A stretch of DNA of 61,708 nucleotides from an uncultured Acidobacteriaceae bacterium (GCA_903842065.1 CAIMKZ010000012.1:1-61708), one strand, 5' to 3'. Counted from the stretch's first letter, positions 15,674-26,291 are shown. The notes: a model not told the origin generated them from the sequence alone. Program-made: numbers and translations.

Positions 15674-15675
15674 CA
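15617..15675 (+). repeat. Dispersed repeat tail (copy R9), overlapping a coding end
   Basis: Copy of the tail (CAACCGCGGGTCCTTCGACT ... CCGGTCGCTCAGGATGACA) that overlaps the last codons of the GIY-YIG gene. The TGA inside CAGGATGACA is that gene's stop. Confidence 0.88.
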
Positions 15676-15731
15676 GTGGTTTAATTTATCGAATGGGTTA
15701 AATCAATGAGGGAAATCAATAGGTGAAAGCA

Positions 15732-15759
15732 ATGGGCGAAGGGAAATCCCTTCGCCCAT
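15732..15759 (-). terminator. Hairpin terminator of eno
   Basis: 13-bp perfect stem ATGGGCGAAGGGA/TCCCTTCGCCCAT with a 2-base loop, 32 bases beyond the eno stop. The following U-run is short. Confidence 0.7.
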
Positions 15760-15791
15760 CGTTGTGTTCAGCTCTTGAATCAACTATGCGC

Positions 15792-17492
<1,701 letters not shown>

Positions 17493-18563
17493 ATGAGGCG
17501 ATATTTCTGGGTGTACCTGCTCCTGTTAGGCTGCGCGGGTGTATTGGTGGCGCAGCAGGCCAGCCGGGGTTCCTATGAAGGGACCTCCACACCTCCTCCA
17601 GACAGCACAATCACCACCGAAGATCAGGCCGCGCCTCAGTCGAGGACCGCACTTAAACCTGCCGCGAATCAGAATGCAGTGGATAGTGATGAAGCGGTCG
17701 ATCCCGCCGGCATGCCGGTCCGGCCAACCTCAGTGGATCCGTCGCTGAACTATCCCCCGCCGGAATCGGTCGATGGTACAGACGACGGGATTGTGTTCAT
17801 GGTCCCGGAGGAAGTTACCGAGACGCCTGCTCAGCCGATGACGAAGGCCGCAGTTCCTAGCCGCAGTGTTTTTTCGCCGCAGAAGCCAGTCGTGGAACCG
17901 GAGACGGAACTAGCCGGGACAGATCCGGATGGCGATATCGTCAATGCGGTTCCAGTGCCGCCGGGAACGCTGGCCGCGGGAACCGTCATCAGCGCCCGGT
18001 TGAAGCAAGGCTTATCCAGCAGTTGGAACCGTAACGGGGACGAGTTTCAGGCGACGGTGGTGAAGGCGATTCGTCAGGGCGATAACGTACTGATTCCCGC
18101 CGGAGCGGAGATTCGCGGGACCATCCGCAGCGTTTCCACAGGAGACTGGGGCGGGCATGGGTCCATGATTTTGCGGCCTCAGACACTGATACTTCCCAAC
18201 GGCTCGCGGTACAAGTTCAGCTCAGTGGTTTCCAATGCGCCTGACTCCAAGGCGCGTGTGAGCTCAGAAGGCAGAGTGACTCCGGGATCGCGCGTCAAGA
18301 AGGACGGAATCGAATACGGCGGAGGCATTGCCACGGGCGTTGTGGCCGGGGGATTGCTCGGCGGTCCGGCGGGCGCGCTGGCTGGTTCCTTAGTGGGAGC
18401 GGGCGTGGTTACGGTGCATCTTTTGAAGAGTCACCCGCAGGCGAATCTTGAGCCGGGGACACTGCTTGAGTTCAACCTCACACTGCCTTTGCGCATGACC
18501 GTAGAGAATGCAGCGGACGCCGGCAGCCTGGCGCCAGCAGTCGGGGTGGGGATCGTTCAATAA
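17493..18563 (+). CDS. Secreted or periplasmic protein with VirB10/TrbI-like core (356 aa)
   Basis: Function unknown. A signal peptide is clear (MRRYFWVYLLLLGCAGVLVAQ). Residues 20-150 are Pro/Thr/Ser-rich and probably disordered. From about residue 160 the pattern PPGTLAAGTVISARLKQGL, GDEFQATVVKAI, DNVLIPAGAEIRGTI resembles the beta-barrel core of VirB10/TrbI proteins. A glycine-rich hydrophobic segment (about 275-305, GGGIATGVVAGGLLGGPAGA) may be a membrane hairpin or glycine-zipper. Start at ATG 17493, with AGGA 5 bases upstream; an ATG 12 bases earlier lacks one. No conjugation genes are nearby, so a transfer role is unlikely. Confidence 0.6.
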   Translation: MRRYFWVYLLLLGCAGVLVAQQASRGSYEGTSTPPPDSTITTEDQAAPQSRTALKPAANQNAVDSDEAVDPAGMPVRPTSVDPSLNYPPPESVDGTDDGIVFMVPEEVTETPAQPMTKAAVPSRSVFSPQKPVVEPETELAGTDPDGDIVNAVPVPPGTLAAGTVISARLKQGLSSSWNRNGDEFQATVVKAIRQGDNVLIPAGAEIRGTIRSVSTGDWGGHGSMILRPQTLILPNGSRYKFSSVVSNAPDSKARVSSEGRVTPGSRVKKDGIEYGGGIATGVVAGGLLGGPAGALAGSLVGAGVVTVHLLKSHPQANLEPGTLLEFNLTLPLRMTVENAADAGSLAPAVGVGIVQ

Positions 18564-18734
18564 GAGGTTTCCCTGTCGATCTGGCTCAAACGCCGTGCGT
18601 GAAGCGCGGCGTTTCTTTGTTTCTATGACTTGCCGCAGGATGCCCGGCAATTTTGAGAAGCGAAGTGAATGGATGGAGCACGAGTTTCCCACCGGCGGCG
18701 ATCCGCCCCGGTCTGTCATCATGAAAAGAAGAGC

Positions 18735-21700
18735 ATGATCCCGATGATGGAATTCCACATTGCGCGCGCGGCACGGGAGCGGTACGGCTTTGCCGGAACC
18801 TTGTTTTCCTACACGGGCAACGTTGTGCTTGGCTCGATGGCCCAGTGCCGGGATTTCGCGCACCGGATGAACCAGGTTCGCGATGTGGAGAAGCATCCGG
18901 AGCAGGCCGTTCACGCGGGTTCGCTCTATGCGATGGGCCTGATCGACGAGGCCTGCCACGTGCTGATGGCGCGCTACCGGGAGCAGTTCGATCCCGAGGT
19001 GCTGACATCGGCTCTGGACTGGTTTGGCGAACAGCTTGGGTCGGACAACCTCGACACGCTGCTGCTGGCCTTTGTAGAGCAGTTTCCTGGTTCCACCATT
19101 ATTCGCGGCGTCGAGACACCGGCCAAATGGCTGGCTGGCGAAGCCGGAGGCATGACGAATCGCGAAGCGGCGCTCGAAGAGCTGCTGATGCTCTGGATGG
19201 CGAATCGCAACGAGGCCTTTAAGCCATTCGCGGAGCTGTTCGACGACTCGTCGCTGGCCGCGAAGACGGTCTATAAAGAAGTCACCGCGCAACTGCCGGA
19301 GTATTTTGCAACGCGGCCGTTGATTCCGCTTGCCGGAGCGAGTCCGTTGAGTCTGCTCGATCTGCTTCGTTCGCCGGCGCTGCGCTCCGCGACTTCTCTG
19401 GCCGAGCAGCTTGAGATTCTTCGCGGATTGTGGCGTCCGTTGCTGGGCGACATGCTGGACCGGATGATATCGATTGCCGGCGAGGTGCTGCGCGAGGAGT
19501 CGCTGGCTATCTGGGCACAGTTCAATCCGCCGGGCCGCCGCACGCCTGAGGAGGAAGCCCGCCGCCAGAGCCAGCAGCAGCACTGGACCGAAGTGATTGC
19601 CACGGCTGAGGTTCCTACCTTTGGCGATCCGGCTCATGAGTACGAGAAGTTCTCGCCGGACACGAACTGGATGCCGAGCGTAGTGATGATGGCCAAGAGC
19701 ACCTACGTGTGGCTGGCCCAGATGAGCCGTCAGTATGGCCGCCACATCGGACATCTCGACGAGATCCCCGATCAGGAACTGGCGACGCTGGCACGGCGCG
19801 GCATCAATACGCTGTGGCTGATCGGCATCTGGGAGCGCAGCCGGGCCTCGCGCACCATCAAGCAACTGATGGGGGCACAGGACGCGGTGGCTTCGGCCTA
19901 TTCGCTGTTCGATTACATCATTGCGGACGATCTGGGCGGCGAAGCGGCCTACACGAACCTGCGCGATCGCGCCTACCACCACGGGATTCGCCTGGCCAGC
20001 GACATGGTTCCGAATCACATGGGCATCGATTCGCCGTGGGTCGTCGAGCACCCTGAGTGGTTCCTGTCGCGCACGGATTCGCCCTACCCGGCGTACGGCT
20101 TCAACGGGCCGGATTTGTCGAGCGACAACCGGGCTGAGATCAAGATCGAGGACCACTACTTTACGCAGTCCGACGCTGCTGTGGTCTTCCGCCGCCGCGA
20201 CAAGGCCAGCGGAGAGACGCGTTACATCTACCACGGCAACGACGGCACGAGCTTTCCCTGGAATGACACGGCGCAGCTCGACTACATGAATCCGGCTGTG
20301 CGCGAGCACGTGATTCAAACGATTCTGCATGTGGCGCGGTTGTTCCCGGTGATCCGCTTTGACGCGGCGATGACGCTGGCGAAACGGCACTTTCATCGGC
20401 TTTGGTTCCCGGGGCCGGGCGCGAGCGGAGCGATTCCGTCGCGTGCCGAGTACGGATTGACCCAGCCCGAGTTCGACCAGCAGATGCCGTATGAGTTCTG
20501 GCGCGAGGTGGTCGATCGTGTTGCAGCGGAAGTGCCCGGAACACTGCTGCTGGCCGAGGCCTTCTGGCTGATGGAAGGCTACTTCGTCCGCACGCTGGGC
20601 ATGCACCGGGTGTACAACTCGGCGTTCATGGTGATGCTGAGGGACGAGGACAACGCCAAGTACCGGTCAGTAATAAAAAATACGCTTGAGTTCGATCCGG
20701 ACATTATGAAGCGCTATGTGAACTTCATGAGCAATCCGGATGAGAGAACTGCGATCGACCAGTTTGGCAAGGGTGACAAGTGCTTTGGTGTGGCGGTGAC
20801 GATGGCGACGCTGCCCGGGCTGCCCATGTTCGGCCACGGCCAGATCGAGGGCTACACCGAGAAGTACGGCATGGAGTATCGGTGGCCGCGCTATCAGGAG
20901 AATGCCGATCCGTGGCTTGTGGAGCGGCATGAGCGCGAGATTGCGCCGCTGCTCAAACAGCGCTGGCTGTTCGCCGAGAGCGACGAGTTTCTGCTCTACG
21001 ATTTCTATTCTGTCTCCGGCGGGGTGGACGAAAATGTCTTCGCCTATTCGAACCGCCGCGGAGATCACCGCGCCCTCGTTCTCTTCAACAATCGCTATGG
21101 ATCGACCAGGGGGAGCGTAGATAACTCCGCCGCCTACGCCGACAAGGTCTCGGGGCAGTTGCGCCAGCGTCGTCTGCGCGAGGGGCTGGGTCTCTCCGGA
21201 GATCGGTCGGTAGTGCTGTCGTTCCGCGACTCGCTGACGGGCCTTGAGTATCTGCGCCGGGCCGCGGATGTGCTGGATCGCGGATTGACTCTCGATCTGA
21301 ACGCCTACCAGTGTCATGTGCTTCTGGACTGGCGCGAACTGCGGCCCACAGCCGCCGAGCCCTGGGACAGATTGGCCGATGTGCTGAATGGGCGTGGTGT
21401 TCCCAATCTTCACGACGAACTGCTGAATCTGGAGCTGAAGCCGGTTCACGACGCGCTGAAGGCCTTGCTCGATGCGACGCTGGTGCGGGAGTTTGCCACG
21501 TTTGCCGAGCATCCGCCCAAGGCCGTTCACGCCGAGGAGCCGAAGAGCGAGCGCGAGCGCAAGCAGTACTTTGCCCGAGTACGGGAGCGCGCCGGAGTGT
21601 TTGTGGAGGTGGCTGTGAAGGCCTATACGCTCCACTTGAAACGCGCCGGCATAGCTGCTCCCGAAGCGGAGCCTGTCGAGTTCGAAGTCTTATCGGATAG

Positions 21701-22547
21701 TCTGCGCACGCGGCTGCGCGCGGCCCAGCGCCTGCCGGTGCTGGAGTCGCAGTTTGCCGAGCCGTGGCCTGCGACTGCTCGGCGAGTGTTGCCCAGCGCA
21801 AGTCCTGAGGTAGCGGCGGCGGCGCTGTGGGGTCCTGTACTTGCCTGGTGCATCCTTGACCTGCTTGGCGATGCAGTTGACCCTGAGATCCCCGACCTTA
21901 TCCGGATCGATCTGTTCGATCGTCTACGCCTGCGCCAGCCGATTGCAGAGGCCATGGCCGCCCTGGGTCTCGAAGGGGAAGAGAACTGGCGTGTTGCGGC
22001 TCGAATCAAGGCCGGTTTGCTGGTAGCGGCGGGAATTGGCGTGGAAGCGCCTGCGGTTGAACTTGAGGAAGCGATTCCAGCTTCCGCGGAAGTTGAAGCG
22101 GCCATCTCCGAGCAGGTTGAGGAGATAGTTGCCGCACTGGACACGGTCGTAGAAGAGCCGGTGACTCCGGCGGCAGTTGTTTCTTCGATGATTGCGCCGC
22201 TTCTCTGGACCGATCCCGACATCCGCTGGCTGGCGGGAGCGCATGAGTCTGGCGGTCACGAGTACATCGTCCGCGAGTCCTATGAGGAACTGCTGTGGTG
22301 GCTCGAGTTGCCGAAGCTGCTCGAACTTGCGGCTGATTCGTCTATTGCGCTCGTGTGTGCGTCTGATGTGCTTGCGCCGATCACGGCAGCACTTGTCGAG
22401 GCCGAGGCTGCCGGATACCGCGCCGATCTGCTTGAAGGCAAATTCGACCTGGCCGAGGCTGAGCCACAACAGCCGGCTGAGGCAGTTTCAATCGAGAAAC
22501 CGGAGACCGCAGAGCAGGACAGCGCGGAAGATGGCGGGCTGATCTAG
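18735..22547 (+). CDS. Large GH13 alpha-amylase-family protein (1270 aa)
   Basis: Glycoside hydrolase family 13 catalytic domain inside a much longer protein. Conserved regions are visible: region I DMVPNHMGID (about residue 423), region II VIRFDAAM with the nucleophile Asp (about 543), region III LLLAEAFW with the acid Glu (about 607). The preceding LARRGINTLWLIGIWERS is the usual barrel strand. Residues 1-300 and about 840-1270 match no domain I recognise; the C-terminal third is Ala/Glu-rich. No signal peptide, so it is likely a cytosolic glucan- or maltosyl-processing enzyme. No glycogen or trehalose genes are adjacent. I choose ATG 18735 (AGAAGAG just upstream); the frame is open to 18669. 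Confidence 0.8.
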   Translation: MIPMMEFHIARAARERYGFAGTLFSYTGNVVLGSMAQCRDFAHRMNQVRDVEKHPEQAVHAGSLYAMGLIDEACHVLMARYREQFDPEVLTSALDWFGEQLGSDNLDTLLLAFVEQFPGSTIIRGVETPAKWLAGEAGGMTNREAALEELLMLWMANRNEAFKPFAELFDDSSLAAKTVYKEVTAQLPEYFATRPLIPLAGASPLSLLDLLRSPALRSATSLAEQLEILRGLWRPLLGDMLDRMISIAGEVLREESLAIWAQFNPPGRRTPEEEARRQSQQQHWTEVIATAEVPTFGDPAHEYEKFSPDTNWMPSVVMMAKSTYVWLAQMSRQYGRHIGHLDEIPDQELATLARRGINTLWLIGIWERSRASRTIKQLMGAQDAVASAYSLFDYIIADDLGGEAAYTNLRDRAYHHGIRLASDMVPNHMGIDSPWVVEHPEWFLSRTDSPYPAYGFNGPDLSSDNRAEIKIEDHYFTQSDAAVVFRRRDKASGETRYIYHGNDGTSFPWNDTAQLDYMNPAVREHVIQTILHVARLFPVIRFDAAMTLAKRHFHRLWFPGPGASGAIPSRAEYGLTQPEFDQQMPYEFWREVVDRVAAEVPGTLLLAEAFWLMEGYFVRTLGMHRVYNSAFMVMLRDEDNAKYRSVIKNTLEFDPDIMKRYVNFMSNPDERTAIDQFGKGDKCFGVAVTMATLPGLPMFGHGQIEGYTEKYGMEYRWPRYQENADPWLVERHEREIAPLLKQRWLFAESDEFLLYDFYSVSGGVDENVFAYSNRRGDHRALVLFNNRYGSTRGSVDNSAAYADKVSGQLRQRRLREGLGLSGDRSVVLSFRDSLTGLEYLRRAADVLDRGLTLDLNAYQCHVLLDWRELRPTAAEPWDRLADVLNGRGVPNLHDELLNLELKPVHDALKALLDATLVREFATFAEHPPKAVHAEEPKSERERKQYFARVRERAGVFVEVAVKAYTLHLKRAGIAAPEAEPVEFEVLSDSLRTRLRAAQRLPVLESQFAEPWPATARRVLPSASPEVAAAALWGPVLAWCILDLLGDAVDPEIPDLIRIDLFDRLRLRQPIAEAMAALGLEGEENWRVAARIKAGLLVAAGIGVEAPAVELEEAIPASAEVEAAISEQVEEIVAALDTVVEEPVTPAAVVSSMIAPLLWTDPDIRWLAGAHESGGHEYIVRESYEELLWWLELPKLLELAADSSIALVCASDVLAPITAALVEAEAAGYRADLLEGKFDLAEAEPQQPAEAVSIEKPETAEQDSAEDGGLI

Positions 22548-22643
22548 CTCAAGGCAGGGCGGTGCGAGTTGTGCAGCCAGCCCACGGCCCGTACAATCAC
22601 TTGAGAGCAAAGGACGATATCCCCCCTTGGATCGAATACGTCT

Positions 22644-23486
22644 ATGAGCGAACATCAAGCAGCAAATCGGGAGCAGGAGCCGCCGGTCTCTCCGGCATGG
22701 AGCCGGATTCAGCGCGCGCGCCACATGCAGCGCCCCTATCCCATGGACATGATCGAGAAGATCTTCACGGACTTCAGCGAGATCCATGGCGACCGGGCCT
22801 TCGGCGACGATGAGGCGCTGGGCTGCGGCATGGCCCGGCTGGATGGCGAAGAGGTTATGGTGATCGGCAACCGCAAGGGCGGCACCATCAAGGAGCGCAT
22901 TCGCCGGAACTTCGGCATGCCGCACCCCGAGGGGTATCGCAAGGCCCTGCGCGCCATGAAGATCGCAGAGAAGTTCCGTCGGCCAGTAATTTCGTTCATC
23001 GATCTGCCCGGAGCATACCCAGGCCTGGGAGCCGAGGAGCGCGGACAGGCCGAGGCCATTGCGCGAAACATCATGGAGATGTCACGGCTGCGTGTGCCGA
23101 CCATCTCGGTTATCAGCGGCGAAGGCGGTTCGGGCGGCGCTCTGGCTCTGGCGGTTGCCGACCGCGTACTGATCCTGGAGAATGCGCTTTACTTCGTGAT
23201 TACGCCGGAGTCCTGCGCGGCCATCATGTGGCGGGATGCGGCACACAAGCAACTGGCCGCCGAGGCCATGCGCATCTCCGCGCCAGAGGTTGCGGCGATT
23301 GGATGCGTCGATGCCATCGTTCCCGAACCTCCGGAGGGCATCCATGCCGACCGTGTGAACGGTATACGTTTGCTCGGAGATACGATCCGGCAGCATCTAG
23401 CCGAGATTCGGAATGTTCCGATCGGCGAACTCATTGCGGCGCGCCAGAAGAAGTTCCGCAATATAGCGCAGTTCTACACCGAATAG
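22644..23486 (+). CDS. accA: Acetyl-CoA carboxylase carboxyltransferase subunit alpha (280 aa)
   Basis: Alpha subunit of the carboxyltransferase of acetyl-CoA carboxylase, which makes malonyl-CoA for fatty-acid synthesis together with AccD. Crotonase-like features visible: IGNRKGGTIKERIRRNFGMPHPEGYRKALR..., FIDLPGAYPGLGAEERGQAEAI, ISGEGGSGGALALAVAD and ENALYFVITPESCAAIMW. About 40 residues shorter than E. coli AccA, mainly at the N-terminus, but the catalytic part is complete. It stands alone, without accD or accBC in this window. Confidence 0.93.
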   Translation: MSEHQAANREQEPPVSPAWSRIQRARHMQRPYPMDMIEKIFTDFSEIHGDRAFGDDEALGCGMARLDGEEVMVIGNRKGGTIKERIRRNFGMPHPEGYRKALRAMKIAEKFRRPVISFIDLPGAYPGLGAEERGQAEAIARNIMEMSRLRVPTISVISGEGGSGGALALAVADRVLILENALYFVITPESCAAIMWRDAAHKQLAAEAMRISAPEVAAIGCVDAIVPEPPEGIHADRVNGIRLLGDTIRQHLAEIRNVPIGELIAARQKKFRNIAQFYTE

Positions 23487-23538
23487 CGTTTGCTGTCGGG
23501 CCACGTGCAGACGGGATAGCGCTCGGAGGAAACCGTTC

Positions 23539-24627
23539 TTGGGTTCATCCAGTAACAACTATTTCGGTTCGCCTATGCCGGGGACGCCACGCCCGAGCGG
23601 TTATAACTCTCCCGGCGGAAGGCTGCGCAACTACGTCCAGTTTCTGGCCGCGGTGTTCTTCTTTTTTCTGGCCCGGTCTCTGGCGCGCCATGCCGGGATT
23701 GGGCTGTCCACAGAGATCTGGCGGCCGCTCCTTGAGCAACTAGTGCTTCTGCTGCTGCTCGCTATCGGCTACTCCGCCATGGGGCTGAGCTTTCAGCGCC
23801 AACTGCACCCCATTCAGGAGCAGGGTTTCCCGCACCGGAAGGGCTGGGCCCGCGAACTTGGACAGGGCGTAGCACTGGGCTGGGGCGTTGCCGTTGTTTG
23901 TGTTCTTCCGATGATGATTGTGGGCGGGATCGCGATCGCCATCTCCGGTCGCTTGGCCATGTGGGGATGGTTGCTGGCCGATGTGGTCTTCTTCCTCATT
24001 CTTACGCTTGTGGAAGAGATCGTCTTCCGCGGCTTCGGCTTCCAGTGCCTGGAGAAGGCCGCCGGACCGCTGGGCGCAACGCTGGTATATGCGCTTTTCT
24101 ACGCGATTCTACAGATGCTTGTACCCGGCTCATCGGGAGCGAGCTTTGCGGCTTCCTTTGTTCTTGCGCTGCTGCTCACTACGGCCTATCTGCGCACACG
24201 CGCGCTGTGGATCGGCTGGGGCATCAACTTTGCGTGGAAGGCGAGCCGCGCCATCTTTTTTGGCCTGATCGTCAACGGCGTCGGGAGCCACTCCTCGGTG
24301 GTTGAGAGCACACCGATGGGCCCCTCTTCGCTGACCGGAGGTTACTTCGGGCTCGACGGTACGTGGGTAGCATTTCTGGTTCTTCTTGCGGCTATTCCGG
24401 TGCTGGTTCGCATGACCCGCGACCTGGACTTCGAGCACAACGCACCGGTGATCGTCCCCGGTGGCTATCCGGTGGATATCGACGCCAAGGCCCGTTCGCA
24501 GCACGAGAGCGCCATGGGGCCTGCGGTTCAGCCTCTGGTGCAGATCTTCCCGGCAGCGACCGCTGTGGCCGAGGCTCCAGCTATCGAGGCGCCAGCGGCC
24601 GAACCGCCTGCGCCGCAGGCACCTTGA
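23539..24627 (+). CDS. CPBP (CAAX/Abi)-family membrane protein, possibly inactive (362 aa)
   Basis: Polytopic protein of the CPBP intramembrane protease family, with about eight hydrophobic segments. Motif 1 is present as EEIVFRGFGFQ (near residue 160). In active members two later motifs supply histidines; here the corresponding stretches read ALFYAILQM and IGWGINFAW and I see no His. Activity is therefore doubtful. The N-terminus is Gly/Ser/Pro-rich and cytosolic, and the C-terminal 60 residues are Ala/Pro-rich. Start TTG 23539, preceded by GGAGGAAACC; an ATG at 23575 is the alternative. Lies between accA and an unknown secreted protein. Confidence 0.75.
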   Translation: MGSSSNNYFGSPMPGTPRPSGYNSPGGRLRNYVQFLAAVFFFFLARSLARHAGIGLSTEIWRPLLEQLVLLLLLAIGYSAMGLSFQRQLHPIQEQGFPHRKGWARELGQGVALGWGVAVVCVLPMMIVGGIAIAISGRLAMWGWLLADVVFFLILTLVEEIVFRGFGFQCLEKAAGPLGATLVYALFYAILQMLVPGSSGASFAASFVLALLLTTAYLRTRALWIGWGINFAWKASRAIFFGLIVNGVGSHSSVVESTPMGPSSLTGGYFGLDGTWVAFLVLLAAIPVLVRMTRDLDFEHNAPVIVPGGYPVDIDAKARSQHESAMGPAVQPLVQIFPAATAVAEAPAIEAPAAEPPAPQAP

Positions 24628-24677
24628 AACTCCGCCTGGTTTGCGCCATGCTTAAGGTGTCGCACGGGAGGTTCCCA

Positions 24678-25895
24678 ATGCATACGGCTCTACTTCCGAC
24701 GCGTACCGCAGTTGCTCTGCTCCTAGTGGCGATCTTCGGCTCCGCGAGCCTCGAAGCGCAGGTTATAACGGTCAACACCGGCGCGGGTACAGGGAATACA
24801 ACGACGCTTGCCGACGCTCCTGTAGACCGCCAGTATCAGCAGATCCAGCCTACTCACGTCGATCTGCCTGCCACGATCATGAACGAGAAGACCCGGCTCG
24901 ACATTCTGCGTACGATGCAGTCCGAGCAGGGCTTTGCCATGCGCCCACTGCCCAAGGGGCACAAGGGCCTCAAGCTCATAGCCAACGGGACTCTGGAGCC
25001 TGCCGGCGAGGCTTACATCAACATGGTTACCTCACAGGGCGTGAGCTCAAAACCCGGCGAGCGGGTAGTGGTGACCAATGTGAAGATCGACCACGACAAG
25101 ATCGTCTTCGACTTCAACGGGGGCCCTGACCCGAAGCACCGTTTTCTCCAGCACCTCTCAATCGGCGTTGGTTCGAGCAATACTGCGAACCCGATTGTAG
25201 CGGCGGCCGAGCCTGCATCCGGCTCCCGGCTCACACTGGCGTTCAAAGAGCGCATTCCCGAGATCACCGGAGCGCAGGTCAAGCAACTGCTGGCTCCGCT
25301 GATCTCCTTCGACGTAAAGACGCCGGTTCAGGCCTATACCGATACGCTGCCCAAGGTGCTGAAAGAGGCCATTCTGGCGCATCGGGCGCTGGTGGGCATG
25401 AACACCGACATGGTTTTGTTTGCGCTGGGGCAGCCGAAGAGCAAGCAGCACGAGATGGCCGCCCAGATGCCGATCGAGATCTGGATCTTCGGCGCAGCGC
25501 CCAATCCGGTCACCTTTGTGCACATCAACGGCAACCGTGTTATCAAGGTCGAGATTGCGCGGAACGGCAAGCCGCTCGAGATATTCACCGAAGACGTTGT
25601 GAGTCCGATGTTGCAGGTCGACGCCCGCGCCGAGCAGGACCAGAACGTGAAGATCGTCAAGGTTGGCGACGTGCAACGCGATCCCGACCGCCAGGCACCG
25701 GCACCGCCGCCCACGCTGGGTCCATCGAACGACCCAGCCAGCGCGCAGCCCGGCGCGGAGACTCAGGTGATGAAGCCGGTACACTTCCCGACAAAGAAGC
25801 CGGATACGCAGCCGGGGGCTAATCCCGACGATCAGGAGCCTGCGGCCGAGCAGCCTCCGGCGCAGGGGCAGGGAACATCTGGTCCGAAGAGGTAG
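24678..25895 (+). CDS. Secreted protein of unknown function (405 aa)
   Basis: Not recognised. It begins with a signal peptide (MHTALLPTRTAVALLLVAIFG, cleavage probably after SLEAQ). The central 300 residues are of mixed alpha/beta character with no motif I know; residues about 330-405 are Pro/Gln/Ala-rich and disordered. Start ATG 24678 has GGGAGG 6 bases upstream; an earlier start at 24648 would only lengthen the leader. Follows the CPBP gene by 50 bp on the same strand, so co-transcription is likely. Probably periplasmic or surface-exposed. Confidence 0.7.
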   Translation: MHTALLPTRTAVALLLVAIFGSASLEAQVITVNTGAGTGNTTTLADAPVDRQYQQIQPTHVDLPATIMNEKTRLDILRTMQSEQGFAMRPLPKGHKGLKLIANGTLEPAGEAYINMVTSQGVSSKPGERVVVTNVKIDHDKIVFDFNGGPDPKHRFLQHLSIGVGSSNTANPIVAAAEPASGSRLTLAFKERIPEITGAQVKQLLAPLISFDVKTPVQAYTDTLPKVLKEAILAHRALVGMNTDMVLFALGQPKSKQHEMAAQMPIEIWIFGAAPNPVTFVHINGNRVIKVEIARNGKPLEIFTEDVVSPMLQVDARAEQDQNVKIVKVGDVQRDPDRQAPAPPPTLGPSNDPASAQPGAETQVMKPVHFPTKKPDTQPGANPDDQEPAAEQPPAQGQGTSGPKR

Positions 25896-26042
25896 AGAGA
25901 CTTTCGGCCTTCATGTACACTGGAATCAGCGAGTCGCGTTTGCTGTGGGTGATCCCGCGCGAACCTTGAAGACCGCGCCGTCGAAGCCGCCGTGTCAAAT
26001 GGTGTGAGCCCCAGACAACCCCAAAAGGAGAACCACCCCTCA

Positions 26043-26222
26043 ATGGCAAAGATTGCAAAGACAGGCGACCGCAAAAAGGTCATGGATACGACGAAGTCCA
26101 CCGATTGCCCCAAGTGCTCAAAATCGACGCGCATTGTGAAGCGCGTAAAGGACCGCGAGCGCGGCATTCCGGGCGGAGTGTATATCTCCTGCTCAGCGTG
26201 TGACTTCTACGAGAAGCTGTAA
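26043..26222 (+). CDS. Small zinc-ribbon protein (59 aa)
   Basis: Short basic protein with two CxxC knuckles (CPKC and CSAC, 26 residues apart) forming a likely zinc ribbon, and many Lys/Arg residues that could bind nucleic acid. The ATG at 26043 has AGGAG 12 bases upstream; the frame is open to 25992, but the extension is not protein-like. A well-placed terminator follows. The high conservation expected of such short ribbons suggests a house-keeping role, but I cannot assign it. Confidence 0.75.
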   Translation: MAKIAKTGDRKKVMDTTKSTDCPKCSKSTRIVKRVKDRERGIPGGVYISCSACDFYEKL

Positions 26223-26246
26223 GCGAAAGCTGAAGTAGTGGAACGA

Positions 26247-26275
26247 AAAAGCCCGGCCGCTGGCCGGGCTTTTTG
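26247..26275. terminator. Bidirectional terminator between zinc-ribbon gene and pyrF
   Basis: Perfect 13-bp stem AAAAAGCCCGGCC/GGCCGGGCTTTTT with loop GCT. The A- and T-runs make it effective on both strands for the two convergent genes. Confidence 0.9.
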
Positions 26276-26291
26276 CTGTGTGAAAACTGAT

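Noticed and set aside
13970..15675. Insertion sequence or integron cassette
   Set aside because: No transposase or integrase, no target-site duplication or attC core that I could see.
17493..18563. Conjugation component TrbI/VirB10
   Set aside because: Only the core pattern is similar; no other type IV secretion genes are present, so I describe it as a secreted protein with a similar fold.
18390..20606. 738-codon open frame antisense to the GH13 gene
   Set aside because: Arg/His/Gln-rich composition and no motifs; it mirrors the GH13 reading frame.
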